From contig KE546972.1 of assembly GCA_000442125.1 (NCBI GenBank), positions 1,014,022 through 1,078,021 of the forward strand: a stretch of DNA of 64,000 nt, given 5' to 3'. Source of the stretch: Opeltia flavorubescens. Its lineage: Eukaryota; Ascomycota; Lecanoromycetes; Teloschistales; Teloschistaceae. Shown one piece after another: positions 42,701 through 53,265 of the stretch. Below the pieces are notes generated by a model. That model ran no database searches and was not told the origin of the DNA. It saw only the letters and a program-made list of their open reading frames with translations. Position numbers and translations under genes: made by a program. How positions within the stretch are numbered: position 1 is the first letter of the stretch; each line of letters starts with the position of its first letter.

Positions 42701-45700
42701 TGGTTTTTGTCCGGTTGCGGACCTTCCAAGGAAACCGCCAGTCAACATGACATTTATCCAAATCATATACAAAGAAATCCGTGTTGACTGGAAAATGTGT
42801 TCTTTTGCGGGATGCCTTGATGTCCAAGCAAGAACTCGCGCTCAAGAGATAGCGGAGAGACGCCAGCAGAGACATTTCATAGACCCTCTTTGGGCCGTCT
42901 CAATCTTTAGATCAGACTCCCACACCACCATGATGATCACGATGCATCATGCCATCCGGGACGAGCTATCCCTTGATTTGATTCTAGCGGACCTGCGTAG
43001 TACGTACTTCAACCGTGCCTCGATTAAGCAAGGGCGCCAACTTCGCGACGCAGTCAGTCTGCTTTATACCACCGACACCAGTCGAGATCAGCAAGATGAA
43101 AATTTCTGGGCGTCCTGTCTTTCACCTTTCAACGATGTCGAGGATTCGAAGTCATGGCCTGAGCTGAGGCTGTCGAAGCAAGAGCAAAGCGACAGTACAA
43201 CCACATATTCGTGGAACGCAGAGCAGCCATACAGTGATCTACGGAGTAGAGCTGCAAGGATCGGCGCAGTATCATTAGCAGCGGTCTTAAGGGTTGTATG
43301 GGGCAGCATTCTTCTTGAGTACCTCGAGGCCAAAAAAATTGTATTTGGTGAGCTGTGGTCAACTCGTAGTGAAGCTTCTTCCCTGGCGGAGGTGGTAGGG
43401 CCGCTTGTCGCTGTGATACCAGTTCCGTTTCAAGCTCAAAACACTTTACGTGAGATGCTACGAGGGCACGCGGATTTTCAGACGCGAAGCAGGGCTCATT
43501 ACGGTATACACCCTCGCCAAATCAGAAAGATCTTAAGGAGGTCTGAGACGGGTCCATTGTATCCGGCCTTCTTCAACTTCGTGCCTGATGCTCCTGAGCA
43601 AGGAGGAGATGAGGATCCACCGTTGTGGCAAAGATTGGTGGACATCGTTGAGCTTACCGTGGAGCATGCAATAGCACTTAACATTTTCGTCTCGCGAAGC
43701 AACACCTTGCGATTGGAATTGACTGCGACCAAACAATGGACCGATCAAGAACATCTCCGGATCTTAGCTCGGCAAGTCGATTCATTCCTCAACACCATAC
43801 TCGACAACCCCGATTTGCACTTTGGCCAGCTCGCTAGCCGTATGCCGGAGGATCTGCTTTCGTTCACGCCAGCAGAAGAGGACAGCCATGCTAATCGTGT
43901 TTGGGAACAATCCCCTACCGAGTGGGTCGATCGCAACGCGTCCAATCACCCTGATTGGCTTGCTGCTGAGGTAGTCAACAAACTTGATCAAAATAAGGCC
44001 ATTTCAGAGAGATGGTCTTATGAGCAATTGCAAAGATCCTACCGTACCGTTGCTGCGATTATCAGTAGGTATAAATACACGAGGCGAATCATAGCTGTCT
44101 GCTTAGGACGTCGTCTAGATGTGTACGCCGTTGTTCTCGGGGTCATGAGCACCGTGAATACATATCTACCCATCGCAGACGATTTGCCCAAGGAGCGGAA
44201 GTTGTTTCTCCTCCAGGATAGTGACGCGGCAATGCTTTTCACCAGCAGGTCGATGGCATCCTCTTTCGCACCAACGTGCCCCGTCGTCTTTGTGGAGGAC
44301 ATAGACTACTCCACAACACCCGAGAGGATAAACAGTAATCTGCCTCTGCCTGTAGACGTTGCTTACTTGCTATACACTTCTGGTTCCACTGGCACTCCGA
44401 AAGGGGTCAACGTCAGCCGTGGCAATCTCATATCATTTATCGATGCCATCTCGCGCTTTGTTTGCCTACACGTCAATATGTCTCCGTTTCGTGGGAATGG
44501 TAAATGGCTGGGTATGGCTAGCTACGCTTTTGATGTGCATCTCCTCGAGATGTTCTTCGCCTGGCGTCATGGCATGGCCACTGCCACTGCGCCACGAGCT
44601 ATGCTGCTCGACAATCTAGAATTACTGCTGCAGAAGCTCAGAATCACTCACGCCAGCTTCGTACCATCGCTGGTAGATAATACTGGGCTAGATCCAGGCA
44701 GTGTACCCGATCTGCGGTACATGTCTCTTGGTGGAGAGATGATTTCCAAGAAAGCGATCGATACCTGGGCTCGAAGCCACGTTGTACTGGCAAATGCTTA
44801 TGGTCCCACAGAAGTTACCATCGGTTGCTGTTTCTCGAGAGTAGCACCCGCAGCCAATGTGAGAAATATTGGCTTTCCGCTCGCTTACACGACTGCTCAC
44901 ATTCTTCGGCCTGACACGGTCCAGTACGTCATGCGTGGTACATCTGGCGAGCTCTGTCTGACAGGTGATCTTGTAGCAATTGGCTATCACAAGCGGCCAG
45001 ACGCCAAAGGCTTTGTAGAAAATTTCCAAGGTCAGAAGCTGTACCGTACCGGCGATAGGGCACGATTAATGGCCGATGGGTCTTTGGAGTTCTTAGGCCG
45101 CAATGACGACCAGACCAAAATTCGCGGTCAGAGAATTGAGCTTGGCGAGGTTTCTGAAGCAGTGCGATCTGCTGTCACAAAGATCCTTGGGATTAATCTC
45201 GTCGAAACAACCTCGCTGGTCGTCCAGCATCGAGAACTGGCCCGACCCCAACTCTTTGCTTTCATAGCAGCTCAAACGAGTTCGCAGAATGATGTCAACA
45301 ATAACTCCACTATCACCAAGTTCACAGAAAGCCAGACCGTCGAGGAGATCCGAGCTTACTGCCGCACCTTCTTACCGTCGTTCATGGTCCCAGAACACTT
45401 CATCCGAATCACATCGATACCACTGGTGTCGACATCACGGAAAGTCGACAACAAACGGCTGAGAGCACTGATTGCTGAGATGTCGTTACAAGATTTGATG
45501 TCATCGAGTCAACCATTACCATCAGCCACAAGGGCAATGACTGGGTCAGAAATAGCAGTGCGAGACATGGCCGGGGAGCTCCTGTCGGTAGATCCAACAA
45601 GGATCAATACTGACAGCAGCCTATTTCATTACGGTCTAGACAGTCTGAATGTGATCAACTTGACTCTCAAGCTTCAGAAAACTGGCTACTGTAGTAGCGT

Positions 45701-48700
45701 CTCTAAGATTTTGAGGGGGCCGACGGTAAAAGAGATCGCCCATCAGCTTGGCGGAAATGTGGGAAATGGGGTCGCGAAGGGCACTTCAACTCGAATCGCA
45801 GACCTGGAACAACAATTCAAAGCGGAGAGCATCAACGGCCTTGTTCAATCGAACATTCTTGCCGTCAGACCTTGTCTACCTTTACAAGAGACTCTAGTGG
45901 CCAGCTCCTTGGATGGTGACGGTGAAGCGCTCTACGTTAATCATGTCATTCTGCAGCTTTCGCCCGAAGTCGATTGTGAGAGACTTCTCCAAGCTTGGTT
46001 AACAACGGCTGAGGACCATGATATTCTACGAAGTTGCTTCCCGAAGTTCGGAAATCATTTTGTCCAGCTTGTTCTCAGAGACAGTCCAATCCCCTGTAAG
46101 TATGTTGAACTCAACACACCAGATCACGAGCTATCATCCCTGAAATCAGAAATCGGCATAGAGCTCATTGCCAGCATCGAGTCCAAGCCACCGATCAAGC
46201 TCACTCTAGCAGCCGCCCAAGCGAAAAATAACATGCTTCTGGTCTCGTTACACCATGCGTTGTATGATGCAGAGTCGTTCGCGATGATACTCGATGAAGT
46301 CCATGCACGCTACCAAGAAGAGACAGTGACCCAGGTGCGAACTTCTATCACTACTTTAATCAATTATATCGATAATCAAGATCGAGAGGATTCCAAAGCT
46401 TTCTGGACACGGTATTTGAAAGACTACGATTCGACCCTTTCCACCCTTCCTATGGCGGACGAGAAGTCCAAGTCGACGAGCAGGGAAATGAACATTCCTT
46501 TGACTGAGATCAACCATATAGCAGCGTCGATGCAAGGTACAGCAGCGTCAGTAATGCAATCGCTATTTGGTATCGTACTGGCAGAGTCTAGTGGATCGGA
46601 TGATGTGGTTTTCGGAGCCATCCTCTCTGGCCGCATGGTCCCAATTGACGACGCTCATAGTATTCTTGCTCCATGTATAACAACGATACCGCAAAGAGTA
46701 CGCATTGACCATTGCTTGAGTCTTCAGAACACTGTCCGATCCGCTCAGAAGGGTTTCGTAGAATCCATCGAGTATCAGCACACTGCTTTGAGCGATATCC
46801 ATCGCTGGGTAGACGCAGCGAATCCGCTATTTGACAGCCTTTTCACCTACACGCGAAAGCGCGATGACTGTCAGTGGTCTCGCCTTTGGTGCGAGATCGA
46901 AAATTCAATGTCGAGCGGCTTCCCCTATGCTATCGAGATTATAGCGGATCCGACAACCGATCGAATAGTGTCCCGATGTGACTTTACTCCAGCATTTGGT
47001 ACGAAGGAGAAAGTTGACTCAATACTTGGACGGTTGGAGACTCTGTGTCTGTCTTTAGTGCATGGTGAAAATATCACCCTGAAGAGACCTTTGGGCAAGA
47101 AAAAGAGCTTTCAATCATCAGGAGTTATCCATGATACCAAATGGGCCAACGAAGAGAGTGTCTTGAAGGCCATACTTACGGAGATGGTTATTGTAGATCC
47201 AGACAGACTCACAAGAGAAACCACGTTCTTTTCCTTAGGGTTGGACTCCATTACCGCCATCCAATTTGCAAAGTCAGTTCGGCTACATGGTTTTCCATGC
47301 TCTTCGGCGGATGTCATGCGCTTTCCTAGTATCGGCAAACTGACTCAACATGTCATGGCAATTCGACCTCCGAGCGCTGCTGATGGAGGGTCTACGGACA
47401 ATTCTGCGATCCCAGCGTTTCCGCGAAACGATTTGGATAGTGATATCATTAAAACCTACCCGTGCACGCCTCTACAATCGTCGATGCTAACCCAGACGCT
47501 AGGCTCGGACCAGAACGTTTACGTGCATCATCATGCCATCCGCCTTTTGGTAGACAACAGTGCACTCAATACAAAAAGAGCGTGGTATGATATCGTTTGC
47601 CGCACAGAAATACTGCGAACCTCTTTTCACTTTTCAGGGGTAACCAGCACATGGATAGCAGCTGTACACAGGCAGCCGTCTATAAATTGGAGCGAATTTA
47701 ACTCAAGCATTGAAAGGGAAGAGATGATATTGAAGATCAAGGAGCGTTTTCTGTTTCGTCAGGAAAGCCACTTTGCAAGACCTCCATGGGCGGCGAATCT
47801 ATTTGACGATGGTTTCGTGCTCTCTTTGCATCACAGCCTCTACGATGGTGAGTCTATTCAGCTGCTGCTAAATGATTTCTGGGCAGCGTTGAGGGGTGTT
47901 CGATTGCCAACGCGCCTGCCCTTCAGTCAGGCGGCAGAAGAAATCCGCAAAAGTAAACATGAAGCAGAAAATTACTGGATACGCAGCCTACGTAATTTTC
48001 GAGGTGAACACAAGCCTCCTTCATACAGCGAGTTTCATAAATCAAGAGTAAAGCTGAAGGTCGATCTCAAAGTTGTACTGGAAGGTTGCCGCAGTTTGGG
48101 AGTGACGCTGCAGACCTTAATGTTGCTAGCCTTTGGGAAAACGCTTGCATGGCTATCAAGGCGCCATGATGTCGTCTTTGGTCATGTTGTCAGGGGTAGA
48201 AACCTGTCGGGACTGGATGGAGATAACGTCGTCGGTCCATTGTTCAACACAGTTCCAATGAGAGTTAATTTGAAGGAGGCGACGACCAATGAGGTTGCAG
48301 CACGAAGTATCCAGCGCTTGACCGGGGAATCACAGGGTTATCAGCATGCATCACTAAACAAGATTCAGCAAGATTGGCGTCAAATAATCGGCGAGCCGAA
48401 CGCAGAACTCTTCTATGCCCTCTTCGTTTTTCAGAAGCTGATCAAAGCGGAAGCAGACACCCGATGGACTTCACTCGCAGCAGACGCCGACTCTGTCCCG
48501 ACAGAATATTTGACTAACTTCGAGTGTGAACAGGGAGAGACGGAAATCAAAATCAGCGTAAACTCGTGCGGCATAGAAGATCTCAGCACCTTCCTACAAG
48601 TATTTGAGCATCTACTATGTGATACCTTCTATTACCCTGCCAATACTCCAATCGTAGCCTTGAACAACTTGGCCTCGCTTGATGATAATTTGCAAGAAAA

Positions 48701-50429
48701 CCCAAACTGGCTCAACTCGCGCAGTCGATCGGAATCTGGTCCCAAACCTGACACACTAGTAACCGTACGAAGACTACTTGCAAAAGCATCAAGAATCCCA
48801 CCGGAGACCATACTTGAGGATACCAGCATTTTTGCCCTCGGCTTAGACTCTATATCGGCAATCCATTTAGCTACGGCAGCTCGCCAATCAATGTTGAAAT
48901 TGACTGTGGCCGACGTGCTCCAAGGTCGCACGCTAAAGGGCATATGTCAGCGACTGGACCGGAACGAGAGTGCAATTCAAAATGATAACGAACATGCGGA
49001 GGCTGTTCCATCCTCGGTGATCTCGAGGAGTACACGGTTCAACGCAATAGCGCTAGCTGGACTGCGCGACAGCGACGTGGAAGCAGTCTCGGCCTGTCTA
49101 CCTGGCCAGCACTATCACCTCTTGACTTGGCTCAAATCCGACCGCACGCTAGCAGAAGGGACTTGGGCCTTTACTGCTCGGCGTACTTTAGATGTCAGCC
49201 GACTCCGTGTTGCGTGGCGCTCTTTAAGGGAGCGCCATCCATTGCTACGAACCAACTTCATTTCCACTGCGAAGTCAGAAGTGGTGCAACTTGTGCTGAA
49301 GCCCGCAGCTATTAGATCAGACGCATTTCAAATTCTTGATTCTCCGTCGACCACACACTCGGGTATTGGACAAACCATCGAACAAGAAGCCTGCCGTCGC
49401 TTCGACTTGTTCATACCTCCAGCCGACCTTCTCTTTATCCGAGCCAAAGATAAGCATTATGTTGTGATGAGGCTACATCATGCGTTATACGATGCGTGGA
49501 CCGTTCCAAAGTTCATCCATGATCTTGCCCTACTCTACGAAGGAGCGAGTCTCCCTACTGCTCCCGACAGCTCTCTCATGATCCAGACGATCCTGTCCTC
49601 GATGAGTGCTAGGTCATCGAGGGATTATTGGCGGAAAAGTTTGGCCGATTACCACAAGACGATTCTTTACTCAGGAGGCAGAGCTCCTCGAATGGGAGAC
49701 CGAGAATACTTCTTCGAGAGAATTACTGTGCACGACCTACATAATTTTGAGGACAGCTGTCAGCGATCTGATGTGTCTTTATCGACAGTGATCTTACTTG
49801 CATTTGCTCGGATACTCGCACGTTCAACGGGAACTGGCAACCCTGTTTTCGGACTTTACCAGACTGGTCGTTCATGCACTATTGATGGCTTGGAGAAGGC
49901 CTATTTTCCGTGCTTGAACGTAACACCTTTTATGGTTCGTAGAGCTGAAACGGAAGATGACAGAGCCCATATCGAAGAGATGCAGAACGACCTCGCAGCT
50001 CGCGTGCCATTTGAGCAAAGCCGCCTGGAGGACGTCCTCGAATGGATTGAAAACAGTGAAAACCCGTTGTTCAACACTTTCATCAACATTCTCTGGGGTA
50101 CTGAAGCAAACATTGAAAGTAACGGATGTAACGATCTACTAGTACCATGGACGGATGAGAGTTTCACAGACATCGTGCCAAAGAACAGGATCCGAGGGAG
50201 GACCGCTGTGGACTCATTGAATACAAGTCTACTGGCTGATTGGAACCTATTCTTGGACGTCCAAAGGTGCCCATCTAAGGATGGTTTGGATCTTGTAATC
50301 AGGTGCGATTATGAGGTGCTTGACGAAGAGCAGGCGAAAGCTTTACTCCAAGAGGTCGGCGAAGAGATTGACAGATGCATAAGGAAATTAGATAATACTA
50401 CATGGAGAAGTGCAGCAAATAGGATCTAA
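39777..50429 (+). CDS. sidC: Ferrichrome/ferricrocin-type siderophore synthetase (NRPS, SidC/NPS2-like), 3550 aa
   Basis: Multidomain peptide synthetase in one uninterrupted exon. Order: degenerate N-terminal condensation-like part (1-270); A1 (about 285-790), with WTSGTTGLPKG at 436 and GRTDDLIKIQG at 673; T1, GVDSITA with Ser850; C1, HHAIRDE at 1057; A2 (about 1385-1900), with YTSGSTGTPKG at 1532 and GRNDDQTKIRG at 1774; T2, GLDSLNV with Ser1956; C2, HHALYDA at 2159; T3, GLDSITA with Ser2491; C3, HHSLYDG at 2685; T4, GLDSISA with Ser3025; C4, HHALYDA at 3234. The two extra T-C units at the C-terminus are the hallmark of siderophore synthetases that reuse A domains to build cyclic hexapeptides or trimers of acyl-hydroxyornithine. 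Ferricrocin synthetases usually have three A domains and this one has two, so the exact product is open. All four T domains keep the pantetheine serine. The monooxygenase at 22.9-24.3 kb supplies the hydroxyornithine precursor. Confidence 0.93.
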   Translation: MIAEGKSISLSGGSGDQPIESRVVDSQEEFFAAKQNPSTSFPSLTGLRNDVGKQGRTFATSTSSLSLSRLQVTADRHHVSPATLLQVAWAKILEVYTGSKDDITFSCILPSHQDEEVSHPPPLVSYSFNAEERGQASANCVVRDFLGRSSNKYFYNKPVQDANKSQHDQHNNGTLLDLQNIPLLSPVHKSRVSGRYDRPSNAAAVCITVSPTATGLLRLEVSASMSLLNHDAAQLMLAQYAHALEFVSTNSSRPINEFCNHFPPQLLSIANPEPTVSNSMVSLQSQFEFFARNEPERVALEFEIFQQSHSPLVWTYAELNRRAETLAVNLQGRFGSLANEIVAICMDRSSPDIYIAILGVLKSGAAWCPIDPSFPTCRRHDLIARAGAKALLVNASSPREGIPGRVGAIDMSHVDWTNLKQCNGVSIDPDSLAYLIWTSGTTGLPKGVPISHHTAVASMKSLQVHIPTDVKGGKVRCLQFSQFTFDVFVQDLFYTWGVGGALLSADRITMLGSFSNLATKLQATHAHLTPAFAASVPRKDCPTLQVVTMIGEKLTQSVADDWSKDCRLYNTYGPAETTVVSTLRLVQHEDLIKSANIGLPLPSISAFVVHNGEVVIKNGLGELALGGHQLSKGYWKDLPKTRERFVWNDRLKTLLYMTGDIVRQLCDGSFEFIGRTDDLIKIQGIRVELSEIAFALRYSHPDIQHAEVLFLERADRPSKVIVAFLATPVRSAIGCRVIQDEAAVDVAHKALDLARSQLPAYMIPKIVLIVNRIPRTPSAKVDRAALKQLYAAVDLGVWESKLGSTCNIGGATPSLQRNELIMVEIIVELTGTSESAMSRQSTLPAIGVDSITATRLVPRLKAQDIAVSVTDILKCSTLQDLFHCSREGYTKLTQNALDLQLFHDSNRGFLDPSHAAHVELVMPVLPLQESLLSESFQNPSSYWSNAFFELEDGLDIERIKHAWENIAQCTDALRTGFCPVADLPRKPPVNMTFIQIIYKEIRVDWKMCSFAGCLDVQARTRAQEIAERRQQRHFIDPLWAVSIFRSDSHTTMMITMHHAIRDELSLDLILADLRSTYFNRASIKQGRQLRDAVSLLYTTDTSRDQQDENFWASCLSPFNDVEDSKSWPELRLSKQEQSDSTTTYSWNAEQPYSDLRSRAARIGAVSLAAVLRVVWGSILLEYLEAKKIVFGELWSTRSEASSLAEVVGPLVAVIPVPFQAQNTLREMLRGHADFQTRSRAHYGIHPRQIRKILRRSETGPLYPAFFNFVPDAPEQGGDEDPPLWQRLVDIVELTVEHAIALNIFVSRSNTLRLELTATKQWTDQEHLRILARQVDSFLNTILDNPDLHFGQLASRMPEDLLSFTPAEEDSHANRVWEQSPTEWVDRNASNHPDWLAAEVVNKLDQNKAISERWSYEQLQRSYRTVAAIISRYKYTRRIIAVCLGRRLDVYAVVLGVMSTVNTYLPIADDLPKERKLFLLQDSDAAMLFTSRSMASSFAPTCPVVFVEDIDYSTTPERINSNLPLPVDVAYLLYTSGSTGTPKGVNVSRGNLISFIDAISRFVCLHVNMSPFRGNGKWLGMASYAFDVHLLEMFFAWRHGMATATAPRAMLLDNLELLLQKLRITHASFVPSLVDNTGLDPGSVPDLRYMSLGGEMISKKAIDTWARSHVVLANAYGPTEVTIGCCFSRVAPAANVRNIGFPLAYTTAHILRPDTVQYVMRGTSGELCLTGDLVAIGYHKRPDAKGFVENFQGQKLYRTGDRARLMADGSLEFLGRNDDQTKIRGQRIELGEVSEAVRSAVTKILGINLVETTSLVVQHRELARPQLFAFIAAQTSSQNDVNNNSTITKFTESQTVEEIRAYCRTFLPSFMVPEHFIRITSIPLVSTSRKVDNKRLRALIAEMSLQDLMSSSQPLPSATRAMTGSEIAVRDMAGELLSVDPTRINTDSSLFHYGLDSLNVINLTLKLQKTGYCSSVSKILRGPTVKEIAHQLGGNVGNGVAKGTSTRIADLEQQFKAESINGLVQSNILAVRPCLPLQETLVASSLDGDGEALYVNHVILQLSPEVDCERLLQAWLTTAEDHDILRSCFPKFGNHFVQLVLRDSPIPCKYVELNTPDHELSSLKSEIGIELIASIESKPPIKLTLAAAQAKNNMLLVSLHHALYDAESFAMILDEVHARYQEETVTQVRTSITTLINYIDNQDREDSKAFWTRYLKDYDSTLSTLPMADEKSKSTSREMNIPLTEINHIAASMQGTAASVMQSLFGIVLAESSGSDDVVFGAILSGRMVPIDDAHSILAPCITTIPQRVRIDHCLSLQNTVRSAQKGFVESIEYQHTALSDIHRWVDAANPLFDSLFTYTRKRDDCQWSRLWCEIENSMSSGFPYAIEIIADPTTDRIVSRCDFTPAFGTKEKVDSILGRLETLCLSLVHGENITLKRPLGKKKSFQSSGVIHDTKWANEESVLKAILTEMVIVDPDRLTRETTFFSLGLDSITAIQFAKSVRLHGFPCSSADVMRFPSIGKLTQHVMAIRPPSAADGGSTDNSAIPAFPRNDLDSDIIKTYPCTPLQSSMLTQTLGSDQNVYVHHHAIRLLVDNSALNTKRAWYDIVCRTEILRTSFHFSGVTSTWIAAVHRQPSINWSEFNSSIEREEMILKIKERFLFRQESHFARPPWAANLFDDGFVLSLHHSLYDGESIQLLLNDFWAALRGVRLPTRLPFSQAAEEIRKSKHEAENYWIRSLRNFRGEHKPPSYSEFHKSRVKLKVDLKVVLEGCRSLGVTLQTLMLLAFGKTLAWLSRRHDVVFGHVVRGRNLSGLDGDNVVGPLFNTVPMRVNLKEATTNEVAARSIQRLTGESQGYQHASLNKIQQDWRQIIGEPNAELFYALFVFQKLIKAEADTRWTSLAADADSVPTEYLTNFECEQGETEIKISVNSCGIEDLSTFLQVFEHLLCDTFYYPANTPIVALNNLASLDDNLQENPNWLNSRSRSESGPKPDTLVTVRRLLAKASRIPPETILEDTSIFALGLDSISAIHLATAARQSMLKLTVADVLQGRTLKGICQRLDRNESAIQNDNEHAEAVPSSVISRSTRFNAIALAGLRDSDVEAVSACLPGQHYHLLTWLKSDRTLAEGTWAFTARRTLDVSRLRVAWRSLRERHPLLRTNFISTAKSEVVQLVLKPAAIRSDAFQILDSPSTTHSGIGQTIEQEACRRFDLFIPPADLLFIRAKDKHYVVMRLHHALYDAWTVPKFIHDLALLYEGASLPTAPDSSLMIQTILSSMSARSSRDYWRKSLADYHKTILYSGGRAPRMGDREYFFERITVHDLHNFEDSCQRSDVSLSTVILLAFARILARSTGTGNPVFGLYQTGRSCTIDGLEKAYFPCLNVTPFMVRRAETEDDRAHIEEMQNDLAARVPFEQSRLEDVLEWIENSENPLFNTFINILWGTEANIESNGCNDLLVPWTDESFTDIVPKNRIRGRTAVDSLNTSLLADWNLFLDVQRCPSKDGLDLVIRCDYEVLDEEQAKALLQEVGEEIDRCIRKLDNTTWRSAANRI

Positions 50430-51288
50430 AACGGGCGTTCTACAAGCAATCTGCCATCGTCTGGTGCATGCATAGGCAACTAAGACAGGGCAATAAATAT
50501 ATTGTATGCTTTCCTGATTGTGTACGGGGGATCCTTTTCAATCCACTTGATCATTACTGCCTCAATCTTCTACTTTATCGCTACAATACTCGAATTCTAT
50601 CCGCTTAATTCACAAGTCAAGAAATCCTATCTTGGAGATCAGTTCTGTGAATCAAATGTCAATGGCAACAAGTGTTGGGAACTCTTAGTGACAAAGTCCA
50701 TCATCTGAAGATATTGAAATGTATCCTTGTTATCATGGATGAGGTACAGAGAGGTACAGCGGTTAATATCTTTAATGAGCACAACAAACGCGATTTGGAG
50801 ATTATATAGTGGAGATGATTATTCTCCTCCCACATGCCTACCCATATATTATACCCTTGTGGCGGTATAAACTAGGCGGTCCAGGTGGGTTAGATACGTA
50901 CGGGAGTGACGTTACATTAGCAGGATATCCAAGGGCTTCCGAAATAAACATAAACCTTATCTATTGGTATTAAATGAAGGCAGACCCTATTCGGACCTAG
51001 CGCGTTTTCGTGTTTCAACCACCAAAACAGCTGGTTTTTTTGCAGTTATATAACTCCACCGGTATCATGCACAGTAGCATGCATAGTAGCTCATTTTGAA
51101 GCGCTTGATAAGTGCGTTCTAATAATATCAAAGTTATCAAAATCAGAATAAAATTGGTGGCGCTATAGCGCGTAGAAGTTTTAGGCGTGTCAAGCTGGCT
51201 GGGAGCTGACTGCCAGCCCTACCACCCAGCCCTACCAGCTGCCAGCTGCCAGCAGCAAAATCCTATTGGGACGGTGGCCCAGTGCTTG
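50430..51288. other. 3' flank of the NRPS and edge of the AT-rich region
   Basis: GC-normal DNA without a convincing gene. The last part holds a perfect 12-bp palindrome, GCGCTATAGCGC (51160-51171), and a GC-rich patch with CCAGCCCTACCA twice at 13-bp spacing (51213-51237), followed by CAGCTGC-type repeats. This looks like the end of a transposon whose body is the decayed DNA beyond. Confidence 0.5.
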
Positions 51289-51662
51289 TAATATATATTA
51301 GATTTACCGGTTTCTTTTATAAATTTTATAGCCTATATTATAGCTATTATATTTTTTTTAAAATTAATAATTCTAATATTAAATAATATAAATTAATTAA
51401 ATTTCGATAAATATTTTAAATAATTTATAGAAAAATAATAAATTAATATTAATTAATTATTGATTAAAAAATTAAATATTATAAAACTAAAAAAATTAAT
51501 TTAAAAAATATATAAAATTAAATTATTAAAATAAAAAATATATAAAATATTATATTAAAAAAAACTCGATATTAAATAAATATATAAATTATTATAAAGT
51601 TAAAAAAATTAATTTAAAAGGTATATAAATTTAAACTATTAAAATAAATAATATATAAAATA

Positions 51663-51701
<39 letters not shown>

Positions 51702-53232
51702 GCTATTAAATAAATACGTAAATAATATTTATAGATTTTTTATATAAAGTTATTTACTAAATAAATATTATAAAAAAATTATAATTTTAAATTTATATAT
51801 TTATTTTTTAAATTATATATATTAGTATTATAATAATAACCTCTTTTTTAATATTTCGAGCTTTATAAAAATAGTTTATTTAAATAATGGTAAAAATTAT
51901 TAGCGGTTAATAAAAAAAAAATTAAAAATAAAATAATATTTAAAAATTACTAAAAAGCTTTTTAAAAAAATTTAAAAAAAAATTTAATAATTAAAATACT
52001 ATTTTTATATTTTTATATATAAATTTAAAATAAAATTTTATTATAAATTTAATTTCGCAATTTTTAAATAAAAATATATTTTTAAAATATATAAAATAAT
52101 AATATTAAATTTTTTTTAATAATTATATACTATAATAATTATTTATTTTAATTATAATATTATAATAAATAGAATTTAATATAAAATATAATATATATAA
52201 ATTATTATTTAATAATAAATTCGGATATAAAATTCTAAAAATTTATAAAAATATTAAATATAAAAAATAATTAATAAGTATTTAATATTAATAAAATTTT
52301 TAATAAAAATTAATTATAATATATTATAGCTTTTTTATTTAATTTAATAATATAATTAGTTATATTAATATAGAAAATCTAGAATATATTCTAGTTTATA
52401 TTTTTTTTACTATTAATTTTTATAAATAGTAGCGGCGGGATTATTTATTCCGGATAAAAATTATTAATAATAAATTTCAATAAAGTTATACTAAAAATAA
52501 AATAACTATATAATTCTAGAGATAATTTTAAATAATAGATATAAAAATTAATAATTTTAAATATAAAATAGAATCCTTTATATTTATAAATTAGTTTTTT
52601 TAAAAATTTATATATTTTAATATTATAGGTATTAAATTAAATAAAATCGCTAATATTAAATTTTAATACTAACGCGCGGCTATAATTAATATATTTAATA
52701 TATTATATTTATACTAGTATTATTTCGAAGTAAAAATATTTAAAAATTTCCTTTATAATATTAATAAATTCGTTTATTATATTAGTTTTTTTTTAAAAAA
52801 TATCCAGACTAAAAATATTAAAAAACTTTAAGCCTATTTAAAAATAAAATCTATAATTAATAAAAAATAAATTTATTATAATAATTTTAAAAATATAATT
52901 ATTAATATTAAATTTAATAATTAATTATTATTATATCTAATTATTTTATAAATAAATAATATAATTTTAAAAATATTATTTTATAATAATATTTAAACGT
53001 TCGATTTAGCTATTAATTTCGGATTAAAAAATATTAAAAAAAATTTTAAATATTCGAATTTTTTTATAAACGACTTTTTAAAATCGATTTATAAATAAAA
53101 TATTTTAATTAAAAATAATATTTTTAAATAGATTATATATCTTTTAAATATAATTTTTAAATAATTTAATAAATTTTTTAATATTATTAATTTTATATTA
53201 AAATATATAATAATATATTATTAATAAACGGC

Positions 53233-53265
<33 letters not shown>

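Noticed and set aside
50502-50708. A 68-codon hydrophobic frame after the NRPS
   Set aside because: It starts without ATG, is short and AT-rich, and has no family features. Hydrophobic frames arise easily in T-rich DNA.
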